From Candidatus Zixiibacteriota bacterium (GTDB lineage Bacteria > Zixibacteria > MSB-5A5 > GN15 > FEB-12): a stretch of 40,782 nt of DNA. The DNA lies in the NCBI GenBank assembly GCA_024278935.1, contig JAJRSF010000066.1, forward strand, positions 1 through 40,782, given 5' to 3'. The notes under the pieces were generated by a model. That model did no database searches. It had not been told where the DNA came from and saw only the letters and a list, made by a program, of their open reading frames with translations. Position numbers and translations under genes: made by a program. This document shows positions 1-8,221 of this stretch, piece after piece. The first letter of the stretch is position 1, and each line of letters begins with the position of its first letter.

Positions 1-372
1 AAGACAAGATCAATCTCGGCACTTTTAAACCGAGCGATTTATCGAATTAGTTTAGATTTGCTTCCTGACCAAGCAACACTTGAGTTAAAAATTAAAGAAC
101 TTCTGGCGAGAGAAAAAATAGAAGTTGAACGACATAAGAAACGAGGGACGATTGTTATTGACCTTCGCTCGGCTGTCTATGCTTTGGAAATAAAAGAGAA
201 CGATTTGTATTTAACTCTTGGAATCGGTGAAGGTGGTTACGCCAAGCCCGGCGAAATTTTACAAGAAATGCTGGGGGAAGATTTTGATCGCTATATGATG
301 AATTTCTTCCACCGTTTAAATTTATACAGAGAAGAAGAAAACGGAAAAATATATTCTGCAATGGAACTTTAA
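1..372 (+). CDS. DUF2344 (radical SAM-linked) protein, C-terminal part
   Basis: The frame is open from base 1, so the gene starts outside the window; the TTG at 58 is internal. Seen: the partial product runs KTRSISALLNRAIYRI, then VERHKKRGTIVIDLR, then a GEGGYAKPGEIL block before the end. Known: this order (a SL.AALN-like segment, a VER.GKRG...DIR segment, then G..R/KP.EIL) is the C-terminal half of the DUF2344 family, usually about 230 residues and encoded beside or fused to a B12-type radical SAM protein. The molecular role of the family is not established. The stop is 4 bases before the ATG at 376 that I take as the natural rsmB start, so the two genes are probably co-transcribed. Confidence 0.8.
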   Translation, partial: KTRSISALLNRAIYRISLDLLPDQATLELKIKELLAREKIEVERHKKRGTIVIDLRSAVYALEIKENDLYLTLGIGEGGYAKPGEILQEMLGEDFDRYMMNFFHRLNLYREEENGKIYSAMEL

Positions 373-425
373 AATATGAATGAAAAAAAACAAATCAGAA
401 ATACGACAAAGTAAGAGCCGCTTGT

Positions 426-1733
426 GTGGTTGCCTTAGTTCTTTTAGAACAGGGTGAAACTCTTGAACAGGCGATTTACAAAGCAACATCAGAGTTAGAG
501 TTTCGAGCAATCGACAGGCGTTTCTTTTTACAACTTGTAAATGGTACAATAAAAATGCGTCGTCGTCTTGACCATGAAATCAAATTTTATCTGGCGAAAC
601 CATCTGCGGAACTTCCTGTAAAATTAAAAAATATCTTACGCCTTGGTTTCTATCAGCTTCATTTTACCGATAGGATTCCCGATGCTGCCGCTGTTTCTGA
701 ATCTGTAAACCTTGCTCATTTTATGACAGACCGTGGTAAAGCGAATCTTGTGAATGCGGTAATGCGTTCGGCTATCAGAGAGCCGGAAAAAGTTATTTTT
801 GCCAAAAAAGAAAAAGACCCGGTAAAATATCTTGGAGATTTTTATAGCTACCCTGACCATTTTGTAGAATACTGCATGAACGAGTTTGGCTTTTTAGCAA
901 CCAAAAATCTACTAGTTTATTATAATGAAGCACCTCGTGTGACGTATAGAGTAAATTTCTTAAAAGCAAAGCCTGATGAAGTCGCTCATCAACTTACCGA
1001 AGCAAATGTTGATTTCACATACGGAAAATATCTTCCTGAATTTCTGCGTATTGAAAGCGGAGGACTTCCGCTTGAGTCCGAACTTATTTCAACGGGGAAA
1101 GTATACGTACAGGATGAATCATCGGGGCTGCCTGTTCGCCTTATGAATCCACGTCCGGGCAATTCTGTGCTCGACATGACTGCTGCCCCGGGTGGCAAAA
1201 CTACCTACGCGGCTATTCGGATGCGTAACAAAGGTCGGGTCACTGCGATTGATAAAACACAGGAACGGCTTGAGATTTTGGTCGGTAACGCTGAACGGTT
1301 AGGTGTTAAAATTGTCTCACCGGTTATTTCGGATATGTATGATTTCAAAGGCGGACCGTTTGACCGTGTGCTTTTGGATCCGCCATGTTCAGGATGGGGT
1401 GCTGCCGGGAAACATTCTGATTTGCGTTGGGCGAAAACTTCTGAAGACACCACTAAACTCGCAAAAATTCAACAGTCGATGATTGGGCGGGCTTCAAAAC
1501 TTGTTAAACCGGGCGGGATACTTCTTTACTCTACCTGTACAATTATCAAAGAAGAAAACGATAATGTTGTCGAGCAATTCCTAGCAAAACATAAAGAGTT
1601 TGAAGTTGAGCATGCCAAAGAGTTCTTTTCCGAAGAAATTGTTACCGATAAAGGTTACGTAAAAACCTATCCGGCAGCCGGTAAACTGGATGGTTCGTTT
1701 TGTGTCAGATTAAAGCGAAAAGAAGGGGCTTGA
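426..1733 (+). CDS. rsmB: 16S rRNA (cytosine-967 C5)-methyltransferase RsmB, start region frameshifted
   Basis: SAM-dependent methyltransferase that makes m5C967 in 16S rRNA. Residues 1 to about 130 form the NusB-like RNA-binding domain. The SAM-binding motif LDMTAAPGGKT is at 249-259, and the two catalytic cysteines are C321 in DPPCSG and C371 in YSTCT. The GTG at 426 is the first possible start in this frame, but the frame encodes a good RsmB N terminus further up (YDKVRAACVVALV from 402). No ATG, GTG or TTG lies between the stop at 381 and 426. An ATG at 376 lies in another frame and reaches this one only if one A is added to, or the ribosome slips -1 on, the run of eight A at 383-390. The natural product probably begins MNEKKTNQKYDKV. 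Otherwise the gene looks intact and full length. Confidence 0.9.
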   Translation: MVALVLLEQGETLEQAIYKATSELEFRAIDRRFFLQLVNGTIKMRRRLDHEIKFYLAKPSAELPVKLKNILRLGFYQLHFTDRIPDAAAVSESVNLAHFMTDRGKANLVNAVMRSAIREPEKVIFAKKEKDPVKYLGDFYSYPDHFVEYCMNEFGFLATKNLLVYYNEAPRVTYRVNFLKAKPDEVAHQLTEANVDFTYGKYLPEFLRIESGGLPLESELISTGKVYVQDESSGLPVRLMNPRPGNSVLDMTAAPGGKTTYAAIRMRNKGRVTAIDKTQERLEILVGNAERLGVKIVSPVISDMYDFKGGPFDRVLLDPPCSGWGAAGKHSDLRWAKTSEDTTKLAKIQQSMIGRASKLVKPGGILLYSTCTIIKEENDNVVEQFLAKHKEFEVEHAKEFFSEEIVTDKGYVKTYPAAGKLDGSFCVRLKRKEGA

Positions 1734-1826
1734 TAATTTTTTGTTAAAACTTGCCTTTTTATCATTTTTTTTTCACTCTTGTGTATAAGATATATCAGAC
1801 AGACTAACAAAGCATAATGGTGAAAT

Positions 1827-2630
1827 ATGAATATACAAGCATCACGACTGAATAAAAACAGAAGCAGAAATTCTTTCTACTCAAATCTTTTCCCTGCAGG
1901 TTCAACCGCCCGAAAAATCATGTCGTTCGGCGGAATTCCATTTGTAGTTTTACTCATTCTCTATTTTATAATCAACTCAATTGTTATGCCGGTCATTACT
2001 CGACATGGTGAAGAATTTGCCCTGCCCGACTTTCAAGACCAGCGTCTGACCGAAGCACAACTTGGGATAAAAGATTTAAACCTCGCCTTTGAAATCAGTT
2101 CCGAAGAATATTCACCCGGCAAAGAAAAAGGTATTGTCTTAAACCAGTTTCCTATTGCAGGTACAAATGTCAAAGAGGGACGGGTTGTAAAATTTGTCGT
2201 TTCGCTTGGACAGAAAAATATAATTATCCCCGACCTTAGCGGTCTTTCGGTTCGGCAGGCAATGCTGAATTTAGAAACTGCCGGACTTGTTCTTGGCGAA
2301 ATTGCCTGGGCGTTTTCTGACACTCTTCCTGAAAAAGTTGTCGTCTTTTCGTATCCGAACCAGGGTGTTGAAATACCGATGGGGACTACTGTCAACCTGA
2401 TGGTTAACCGAGGGAGAGCATCGAACTTTACATTTATGCCAAAAGTTGTCGGTATGACTTTGGATGAAGCGACGGCTCTAATCGAAGATAAAGTTTTGAA
2501 AGTCGGTATCGTGACCTATCGCATTGATGAAAACTATCTGCCTGAAACTGTGCTTGAACAGTCGGAATCCGAGGGAACCGAACTTGATATCCGCACCGAG
2601 ATAGATCTGGTGGTCAGCACGACCGAGTAG
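1827..2630 (+). CDS. Membrane-anchored protein with three PASTA domains
   Basis: The 267-residue protein has a short basic cytoplasmic N terminus, one membrane segment at about residues 36-56 (GIPFVVLLILYFIINSIVM) and an outside part made of three PASTA domains (about 63-131, 132-198 and 200-267). Each has the typical pattern of P.....L..A, a hydrophobic middle and a final G..V.L.VS. PASTA domains bind peptidoglycan or muropeptides in serine/threonine kinases and penicillin-binding proteins. Here there is no kinase or transpeptidase domain, so this is a stand-alone PASTA protein, probably a cell-wall sensor or scaffold (inference). It sits 93 bp after rsmB and ends before a hairpin shared with the convergent gene. 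The ATG at 1827 follows a weak ribosome site (GGTGAA). Confidence 0.85.
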   Translation: MNIQASRLNKNRSRNSFYSNLFPAGSTARKIMSFGGIPFVVLLILYFIINSIVMPVITRHGEEFALPDFQDQRLTEAQLGIKDLNLAFEISSEEYSPGKEKGIVLNQFPIAGTNVKEGRVVKFVVSLGQKNIIIPDLSGLSVRQAMLNLETAGLVLGEIAWAFSDTLPEKVVVFSYPNQGVEIPMGTTVNLMVNRGRASNFTFMPKVVGMTLDEATALIEDKVLKVGIVTYRIDENYLPETVLEQSESEGTELDIRTEIDLVVSTTE

Positions 2631-2663
2631 GTGATGTAGGTTGTTTCCGTGTTCATAAACATA

Positions 2664-2696
2664 AAAAAGAGTCGGCTTAAAAAACCGACCCTTTAT
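2664..2696. terminator. Hairpin between convergent genes, probable bidirectional terminator
   Basis: GTCGG at 2671-2675 pairs with CCGAC at 2685-2689, and the pairing extends outward through A/T pairs with one mismatch. On the minus strand the stem is followed by a run of T, so it best fits the end of the secreted-protein gene at 2716-4899. On the plus strand it follows the PASTA gene with a weaker T tract. Confidence 0.6.
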
Positions 2697-2715
2697 ATTA
2701 TAAGTTCTTAGTTTT

Positions 2716-4899
2716 TTATTGGCATGCAGGTGGAGGAGGTCCATGTGAGAATATAAAGTTCACTAAAAAGACAAGGTCAGCAATATCAATACTCCAGTCA
2801 GCACTTATATCTCCTTCATCAAAACAAGGTGGTGCTGTTCCTGTATCAAATAGATATGAAACCAAGGTGACAAGGTCACTGATGTCTGTCTGTCCAAGAC
2901 TGTCGCCATCAAAATTCCCTCTGTTTAGGCAGCAGCTTCCGCTTCCTCCAACAATTGCGGTAGGGATTGAATTTATTCCATTAACAGCAGCAAAAGCTCC
3001 CACAAGTGTTCCTTCTCCTGTGTAATAGAACAAAGAATCTTGATAAAATACAGTATCACCATTTAAGTAGATATCTAACAGAACTCTTGTGTGACTACCA
3101 TCAAATGGTGTATCTGTAGAATCTTCTCCCCATCCCCAAGGTCTTAAGTCTCCTTCAAATACAAGATACACAGCTCGTAGAGAGTAAGGATAAGATAAAC
3201 TTACTTTTTTATTGATGGTATCTTGAGTAAATAGAACAGTATCAATAGCTGTCAAAGAAGATGGTGAATCAAGAGATTTAAAAAACTCACCATATACATA
3301 ACGCCAAATAAAAACATAATCATCTAAGGTCAGGGTTAAACTATCAGTGTTGACATCGGTAGCAAGGATTTGATTCTCCTGATCTACTGAAAAAACATCT
3401 TTACCAAAGGTAAAGTAATTCGAAAAAAGAATAGCGTCAGCTATTTCATAAGGGATGTCATTTAAGTTGATATCTCCTTTGTCATTAAAATGAGAGTAAG
3501 GTAAACATCCTTCAATAACCACACTGTTGTTAGCAAAATTAATTCTTCTTTGAACGGGTTGAGTTCCCACTATACACTCATCAGGCATGCCGGAGTTAGT
3601 TGGGAAGGTTGTATCTTCAATTATGTGGTTTGGAAAATCTGCGAGTACGTTTCTAGAAACAAAAGTTGTATCACCACCTGATGATGAAAACGAGTTATCA
3701 CCACAATCGTACCAATTGAAATATACCGATGCTCTACTGCACTCATAAAAAGGATCAGAAATAACTTGAAAATTAATATTCACCAAAGTTCCCTCAGTAG
3801 AAATGTTGCATAGCGAAGAATGGAATAGATCAGCAAAAGCTACAATTTTAATTTTATCTTCAGAGCAAGGTACACCCCCGCAGTCTGCATCTGAACCAAC
3901 AAAATATGCAAAGTGATTCCATTGGCAGCTGTCAAGTAATTCACCTTGTGTTATTGAAATAATGCTTAATACTGTGGTGTCATAAGATAATAATAATTCA
4001 AACCCGGCTGTTTCGAGAGGTGCTGCCCCAGGAGAAAAGTCAATAGTAACTAACGAAGTTCCACCTATAGCAGTACTTGAATCTACTTGATTGATTGATA
4101 TGAGAGCTGGCGGATAATACTGACCATCATCGGCAGTGACTATAGCCACTCCATTACCAGAAGGAAACACTGCATCCATCCACATACTATCATTAAAAAT
4201 CAATAGACCGGGAATGTAACTTGCAGTAATACTATGGCTGCTGTCATTTATATAAACAAAATCTCTAGTTTCATGCAATTCTTCCAAATTAACTCCAATG
4301 CCGATATCAAGAGCTACAGAAGCATTCGTAGTTATAAAAGGAACATTTTGTTCAATTATATTTAATGCATATGGGGGCTGGGAAGAAATACTATATCCAC
4401 TATTAAATACAAGATCATAAGAAGAATAATCTATATTTCCAATAGAATCAATATTTGAAAAGAAGATATTAGCAGAATCAAAATTCATACTATCAATCAA
4501 AAACCTGTAAGCAGTAAAAGTATCTTCCTTTTGCAGTGTTGTAGTTCTGTCGTGAGGAGCAAAGCAAATTTTGGCAGTAGAGTGATTTTGATAATTAGTT
4601 GCCCAATCAATCGTTTGTCTAAAAAGGTCCCATCCGGGATCAGTCATTTGACTGAATCGGTACATACCAAAAAAAGCAACAGGAAGGGTGCTATCTACAA
4701 TAATTATACCCCGATAGTATTCTTGATTTGTTGCTGTAAAATTAGATGTAGCTTGTTGATTCAAGAGTACTTCAAATTCTGTTTCATTTAAATCATCATT
4801 AATGTCATATGCGACTGAAACCTGATAACTGAAAAGAAAAAAGATGAATAAAAAATAATACGTAATGCTTTTAAGTACATTGGTAATTCTGTAAGGCAT
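2716..4899 (-). CDS. Secreted protein with cohesin-like domain and dockerin-type repeats
   Basis: A 727-residue exported protein. A signal peptide with hydrophobic core YYFLFIFFLFSY ends near residue 30. Residues 60-255 look like an alpha/beta domain of the amidotransferase-like type often seen in secreted FCB proteins (GIIIVDSTLPV, DLVFNSGYS); this is a weak call. Residues 263-380 are cohesin-like: a long beta sandwich with AGFELLLSYD and TLVNINFQV. Residues 470-545 hold a dockerin-like pair (GDINLNDIPYEIADAI, ATDVNTDSLTLTLDD). The C terminus 656-727 holds a second pair (NFDGDSLGQTDISDLV, GDISADWSIDIADLV) that looks calcium-binding. Cohesin-dockerin modules mediate surface assembly in other bacteria. 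Here both are in one chain, so the partner is unknown. A ribosome site (AGGAGG on the coding strand) lies about 5 bases before the ATG. Confidence 0.8.
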   Translation of the reverse strand: MPYRITNVLKSITYYFLFIFFLFSYQVSVAYDINDDLNETEFEVLLNQQATSNFTATNQEYYRGIIIVDSTLPVAFFGMYRFSQMTDPGWDLFRQTIDWATNYQNHSTAKICFAPHDRTTTLQKEDTFTAYRFLIDSMNFDSANIFFSNIDSIGNIDYSSYDLVFNSGYSISSQPPYALNIIEQNVPFITTNASVALDIGIGVNLEELHETRDFVYINDSSHSITASYIPGLLIFNDSMWMDAVFPSGNGVAIVTADDGQYYPPALISINQVDSSTAIGGTSLVTIDFSPGAAPLETAGFELLLSYDTTVLSIISITQGELLDSCQWNHFAYFVGSDADCGGVPCSEDKIKIVAFADLFHSSLCNISTEGTLVNINFQVISDPFYECSRASVYFNWYDCGDNSFSSSGGDTTFVSRNVLADFPNHIIEDTTFPTNSGMPDECIVGTQPVQRRINFANNSVVIEGCLPYSHFNDKGDINLNDIPYEIADAILFSNYFTFGKDVFSVDQENQILATDVNTDSLTLTLDDYVFIWRYVYGEFFKSLDSPSSLTAIDTVLFTQDTINKKVSLSYPYSLRAVYLVFEGDLRPWGWGEDSTDTPFDGSHTRVLLDIYLNGDTVFYQDSLFYYTGEGTLVGAFAAVNGINSIPTAIVGGSGSCCLNRGNFDGDSLGQTDISDLVTLVSYLFDTGTAPPCFDEGDISADWSIDIADLVFLVNFIFSHGPPPPACQ

Positions 4900-5018
4900 A
4901 ATTCCTCCTAGAAATCCTGTTTTCCTTTAACAATGTTTAATTACTTTTTAAGCATTAAAGAAGTATCATAGATATTAATCTTATCCCAGTATTGGTATTT
5001 TGATATGACTTGTACTAA

Positions 5019-5046
5019 AGTATATATAATAATTCTTTTTTGTCAA
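5019..5046 (-). promoter_or_regulatory. Sigma-70-like promoter for the cohesin/dockerin gene
   Basis: On the minus strand there is a perfect TTGACA (complement of 5041-5046), a 16-base AT-rich spacer and TATACT (complement of 5019-5024). It would start a transcript near 5012, giving a leader of about 110 bases to the ATG at 4899. Confidence 0.6.
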
Positions 5047-5123
5047 CAGCTTTATGGATAGAAGACTCTTTGGTTTGTCCCTTTTTAATACAACTAATTC
5101 TCAAACTTTGCGTATAGAATTTA

Positions 5124-5833
5124 ATGAATAAACTTTGGATAGAAACCGCCAACCTGCTCCGTCATTACAAACGGGGAGCGTCAACTGTTAAAGCTGTCGA
5201 TGGTGTCGATTTACAAATTTACCAAGGGGAATACCTTGCTATCGTCGGCTCATCGGGGTCGGGTAAATCTACGATACTCAATATGCTCGCCGGCTTAGAC
5301 ACGCCAACAGGCGGAACGGAGCATGTTGACTCGGTAGACCTTTTTCAAATGTCTAAAAAAGAGATAGCATCATATCGTGCCGATAAAATTGGCATGGTCT
5401 TCCAATCGTTTAATTTGATTCCACATCACACCGCTTTATACAATGTTGAGATGGCTCTTTTTTTGATAACACTCCAAAAAATGAACGCAGTTCAAAAGCA
5501 ACCGCTATGCTTGAGTCGCTCGGCTTAGGTGAACGTCTTGACCACAAACCTTCCGACTTGTCGGGTGGCGAACAGCAAAGAGTCGCAGTAGCTCGTGCCT
5601 TGGTGAAAGAACCACAAGTGCTTTTTGCCGATGAACCAACCGGTAATTTAGACCAAGAGAACACTAACCAGATAGCCAAACTTTTTTCTGACCTACACAA
5701 TAAAGGTCTGACGATTGTTATCGTGACCCATGATTTGCAATTTGCCAAGGAGAACGCTGACCGTATAATCCGTATGGACTACGGTAAAATAGTTGAAGTG
5801 ATAAAAAACGGAGGTCGTAATGAATCTGCGTGA
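5124..5833 (+). pseudogene. LolD/MacB-type ABC transporter ATPase, split by a one-base frameshift
   Basis: The ATPase partner of the FtsX-like permease that follows. Piece one (5124-5528) has Walker A GSSGSGKST and the Q-loop VFQSFNLIP. Piece two (readable from about 5465, in the frame ending at 5833) has the signature LSGGEQQR, Walker B VLFADEPTG and the switch histidine in VTHD. Joined, they give about 236 residues, the normal length for LolD-like subunits. The frames meet at the run of seven T at 5458-5464. One more T, or a -1 slip on T TTT TTG (5459-5465), reads ALFFDNTPKNERSSKA and continues without loss. Without that, the product is 134 residues, lacks the signature and Walker B, and cannot hydrolyse ATP. 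The 3' end overlaps the permease gene by 14 bases, as expected of a functional pair, so a sequence error or slippage is as likely as real decay. Confidence 0.85.
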
Positions 5834-7373
5834 TATGCTTTATATCTCAGTTGGTAATTTATGGCGGATGAAACTTCGTACGTTTTTGACGGCATCGGGT
5901 GTTGTCATTGCTATCGCTGCTTTTGTGTCGATGCTTTCATTTGGTGCAGGTATGCAGGAAAATATTGCATCGGAGTTTAATAAACTTGGACTGTTTAATA
6001 CAATGATTGTCTATGAAAAAAATGATACTTCCGATTTACCACATAGACAACAAGAGGATGATGATGCAGAAGAAATAAATGCCGATAGTACAGCCGACTC
6101 AACAGTAGTTCCCGATACAATTCTCGTCAGCGATACACTTATCAAACCGCTCGACAACGAAGCACTTCGTTTGCTTTCTGAAATCAAAGGAGTCAGCCTT
6201 GCCTACCCGTATGAATCTTTTGCTGTCACGATAACGATTGACGATTCTACCTATGAAACCGATGCCCAAGCTCTGCCGCTTGACGCCTACCAAACAAAAC
6301 TATACAGCAGGCTTACCTATGGTGAACATCTTAAGTCTGATAGCTTAAAAGAAATTCTTCTCACCGATGAATTTATCGAAGAGTTCGAAATTGCATTCCC
6401 TGATTCACTTATAGGCAGACAACTTATTATTTCTGCCAAGGCAGCATCGGTCGACAGCGGACTTGTAGCAATTATAAAATCGGATTCGTTTAATGTCATG
6501 GAGAGAATTAAAACTATAAAATTTGATTCGTTGACTAATAAAGATTACATCACGACCGTTTTGAAAACTGAAGCGAACGATGCTCTCCAGCGATTTATCG
6601 GCGGCTATATGAATGCCAATGAAATATTTTCTGACACCCTTACTATCGTAGGTGTCCTAGACAACGGAGGAAGTCGTCGCACTAGTAGCAAACCTGTTTT
6701 GATACCGATGTATCTTGCTGAACGGTTCAACAGCAAAGGTGCCGGTCGGGGAGCGATGGATATGTTGTCGATGGTTTCGGGCGGACAGCTTGATTTGTTT
6801 AATCAAGGGACAAATTCAAAATCATTCCCAAAAATTACGCTCAACATCGACCAAGGTGTCATGCACAAAAACATTGCCGACTCTGTTAAAGCACTCGGCT
6901 ACCGTCCCTTTTCATACGCACAGGAATTTGAAGAGATACAAAAATTCTTTTTCTATTTTGATATGGGCTTAGGACTGATCGGATTGATTGCTTTGATAAC
7001 AGCATCGCTTGGGATTGTCAACACTATGGTCATGTCAATTATTGAACGCAAACGCGAGATTGGAATTTTGAAATCGTTAGGCGCCGATGAGTTGTATATA
7101 AAACTTTTGTTTTTAACCGAGTCTGCGATGATAGGCACGATAGGTGCATCGGCGGGGATTCTGTTCGGTTGGTTGATCTCCCGCTTGGGTTCTTTTATCG
7201 CACAGTCGTTTATGGAAAAAGAGGGCGTCGATGCGGTCGAGTTGTTTACAATGCCAATCTGGTTAGTGCTGATATCTTTTGTGATAGGTCTTACGGTTGC
7301 TCTTATCGCAGGATATTTCCCGGCATCCAAAGCCGCCAAGGTCGACCCGGTCGAAGCCTTGCGAAGCGATTGA
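5820..7373 (+). CDS. FtsX/MacB-family ABC transporter permease
   Basis: The 517-residue inner-membrane subunit has a first membrane helix at about 20-42 (LTASGVVIAIAAFVSML), a long periplasmic MacB-PCD-like domain (about 45-380) and three C-terminal helices (about 383-410, 432-460, 475-500) followed by the family tail AAKVDPVEALR. This four-helix plan with a large outside domain is that of MacB and LolC/E. These proteins work mechanically on periplasmic substrates such as lipoproteins or peptides rather than moving them through the membrane. The substrate cannot be read from the sequence. The periplasmic domain has an acidic insert near residues 75-95 (QQEDDDAEE and neighbours). A strong GGAGGT at 5811-5816 precedes the ATG. 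The gene stops 5 bp from the convergent signal peptidase gene, with no terminator between. Confidence 0.88.
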   Translation: MNLRDMLYISVGNLWRMKLRTFLTASGVVIAIAAFVSMLSFGAGMQENIASEFNKLGLFNTMIVYEKNDTSDLPHRQQEDDDAEEINADSTADSTVVPDTILVSDTLIKPLDNEALRLLSEIKGVSLAYPYESFAVTITIDDSTYETDAQALPLDAYQTKLYSRLTYGEHLKSDSLKEILLTDEFIEEFEIAFPDSLIGRQLIISAKAASVDSGLVAIIKSDSFNVMERIKTIKFDSLTNKDYITTVLKTEANDALQRFIGGYMNANEIFSDTLTIVGVLDNGGSRRTSSKPVLIPMYLAERFNSKGAGRGAMDMLSMVSGGQLDLFNQGTNSKSFPKITLNIDQGVMHKNIADSVKALGYRPFSYAQEFEEIQKFFFYFDMGLGLIGLIALITASLGIVNTMVMSIIERKREIGILKSLGADELYIKLLFLTESAMIGTIGASAGILFGWLISRLGSFIAQSFMEKEGVDAVELFTMPIWLVLISFVIGLTVALIAGYFPASKAAKVDPVEALRSD

Positions 7374-7378
7374 TGAAT

Positions 7379-8209
7379 TTACTTTGGTATCATGCCAATT
7401 CGATTCCAATCATCACTCCAATAAATTGTTGAAACTTCTCCGAGAATTGATTCTTCTGAAACTAATCCCCAAGCACGGGAGTCAGATGAATTGTCTCGAT
7501 TGTCACCCATCATAAAAAAATAATTTTCAGGAATTATAATTGGACCATAGTTGTCAAAACTGTTTCGCCCACCTGCCATTCTTGGTTTTATTCGATTACT
7601 GGTAAATTTAACCGTCCCTAGTTCATCTTGTTTATTTCCGTTAATAAAAATAACTCTATCAATTATTTCAAGAGTGTCGCCAGGGATTGCCATACATCTT
7701 TTTATATATTTTATTTCTATATGAGGTGGATAAAAGATAACTATATCACCTCGTAGCGGAGAAGAGTCAACATATGCTTTTTTGTCTGCCCAAAAGAAAT
7801 CACCTACGATTATAGTATTTGCCATTCCCATAGATGGAACTTTAATTGCTTCAAACTTATCAACATAAAAATTTGTATGTGCTAAAACGATAAGAAATAT
7901 AATTGGATATAGAATATAGAAATACCATTTATTGTAAGATTGTAATTCAATTGCTTCTGTCTTCCGAGCTAATAAGTATGCGTCTATTATAAAGAATGGA
8001 TATGAACCAATTATAAAAAGAACAGGTATTATTACATTGAAGGGCATTATTGCCTCCATATAAGAGAAGTATAATATGATATTTAATCCTAAAAAGAACA
8101 CGACTACCTGTAACACTGCTCTTTTTAATTTTCCGCAGTATATTTGACCTAATCCAAAAGTTATTAATGATAACAACCCTGCGAGCAAAGGGTTTCTTTT
8201 CTTTTCCAT
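7379..8209 (-). CDS. lepB: Signal peptidase I with extra N-terminal membrane helices
   Basis: Serine endopeptidase that removes signal peptides from exported proteins at the outer face of the inner membrane. The catalytic serine is S126 in VPSMGMA, the general-base lysine is K170 in YIKRCMAIPGD, and the conserved GDNRDNSSDSRAWG box is near residues 235-250. Unlike short LepB forms, the first ~115 residues hold about four hydrophobic helices starting with LLAGLLSLITFGLGQIYCG, which resembles small GQ-Y type membrane domains; the catalytic domain then follows. The gene begins 12 bp after the stop of the secreted repeat protein on the same strand, with GAGGAAG as ribosome site, so they probably share a transcript. 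Confidence 0.92.
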   Translation of the reverse strand: MEKKRNPLLAGLLSLITFGLGQIYCGKLKRAVLQVVVFFLGLNIILYFSYMEAIMPFNVIIPVLFIIGSYPFFIIDAYLLARKTEAIELQSYNKWYFYILYPIIFLIVLAHTNFYVDKFEAIKVPSMGMANTIIVGDFFWADKKAYVDSSPLRGDIVIFYPPHIEIKYIKRCMAIPGDTLEIIDRVIFINGNKQDELGTVKFTSNRIKPRMAGGRNSFDNYGPIIIPENYFFMMGDNRDNSSDSRAWGLVSEESILGEVSTIYWSDDWNRIGMIPK

Positions 8210-8221
8210 ACTTCCTCTTCT

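Noticed and set aside
1-51. Possible end of another gene in frame 3 (DKINLGTFKPSDLSN)
   Set aside because: Frame 1 over the same bases continues directly into well-matching DUF2344 sequence, so frame 3 is a shadow.
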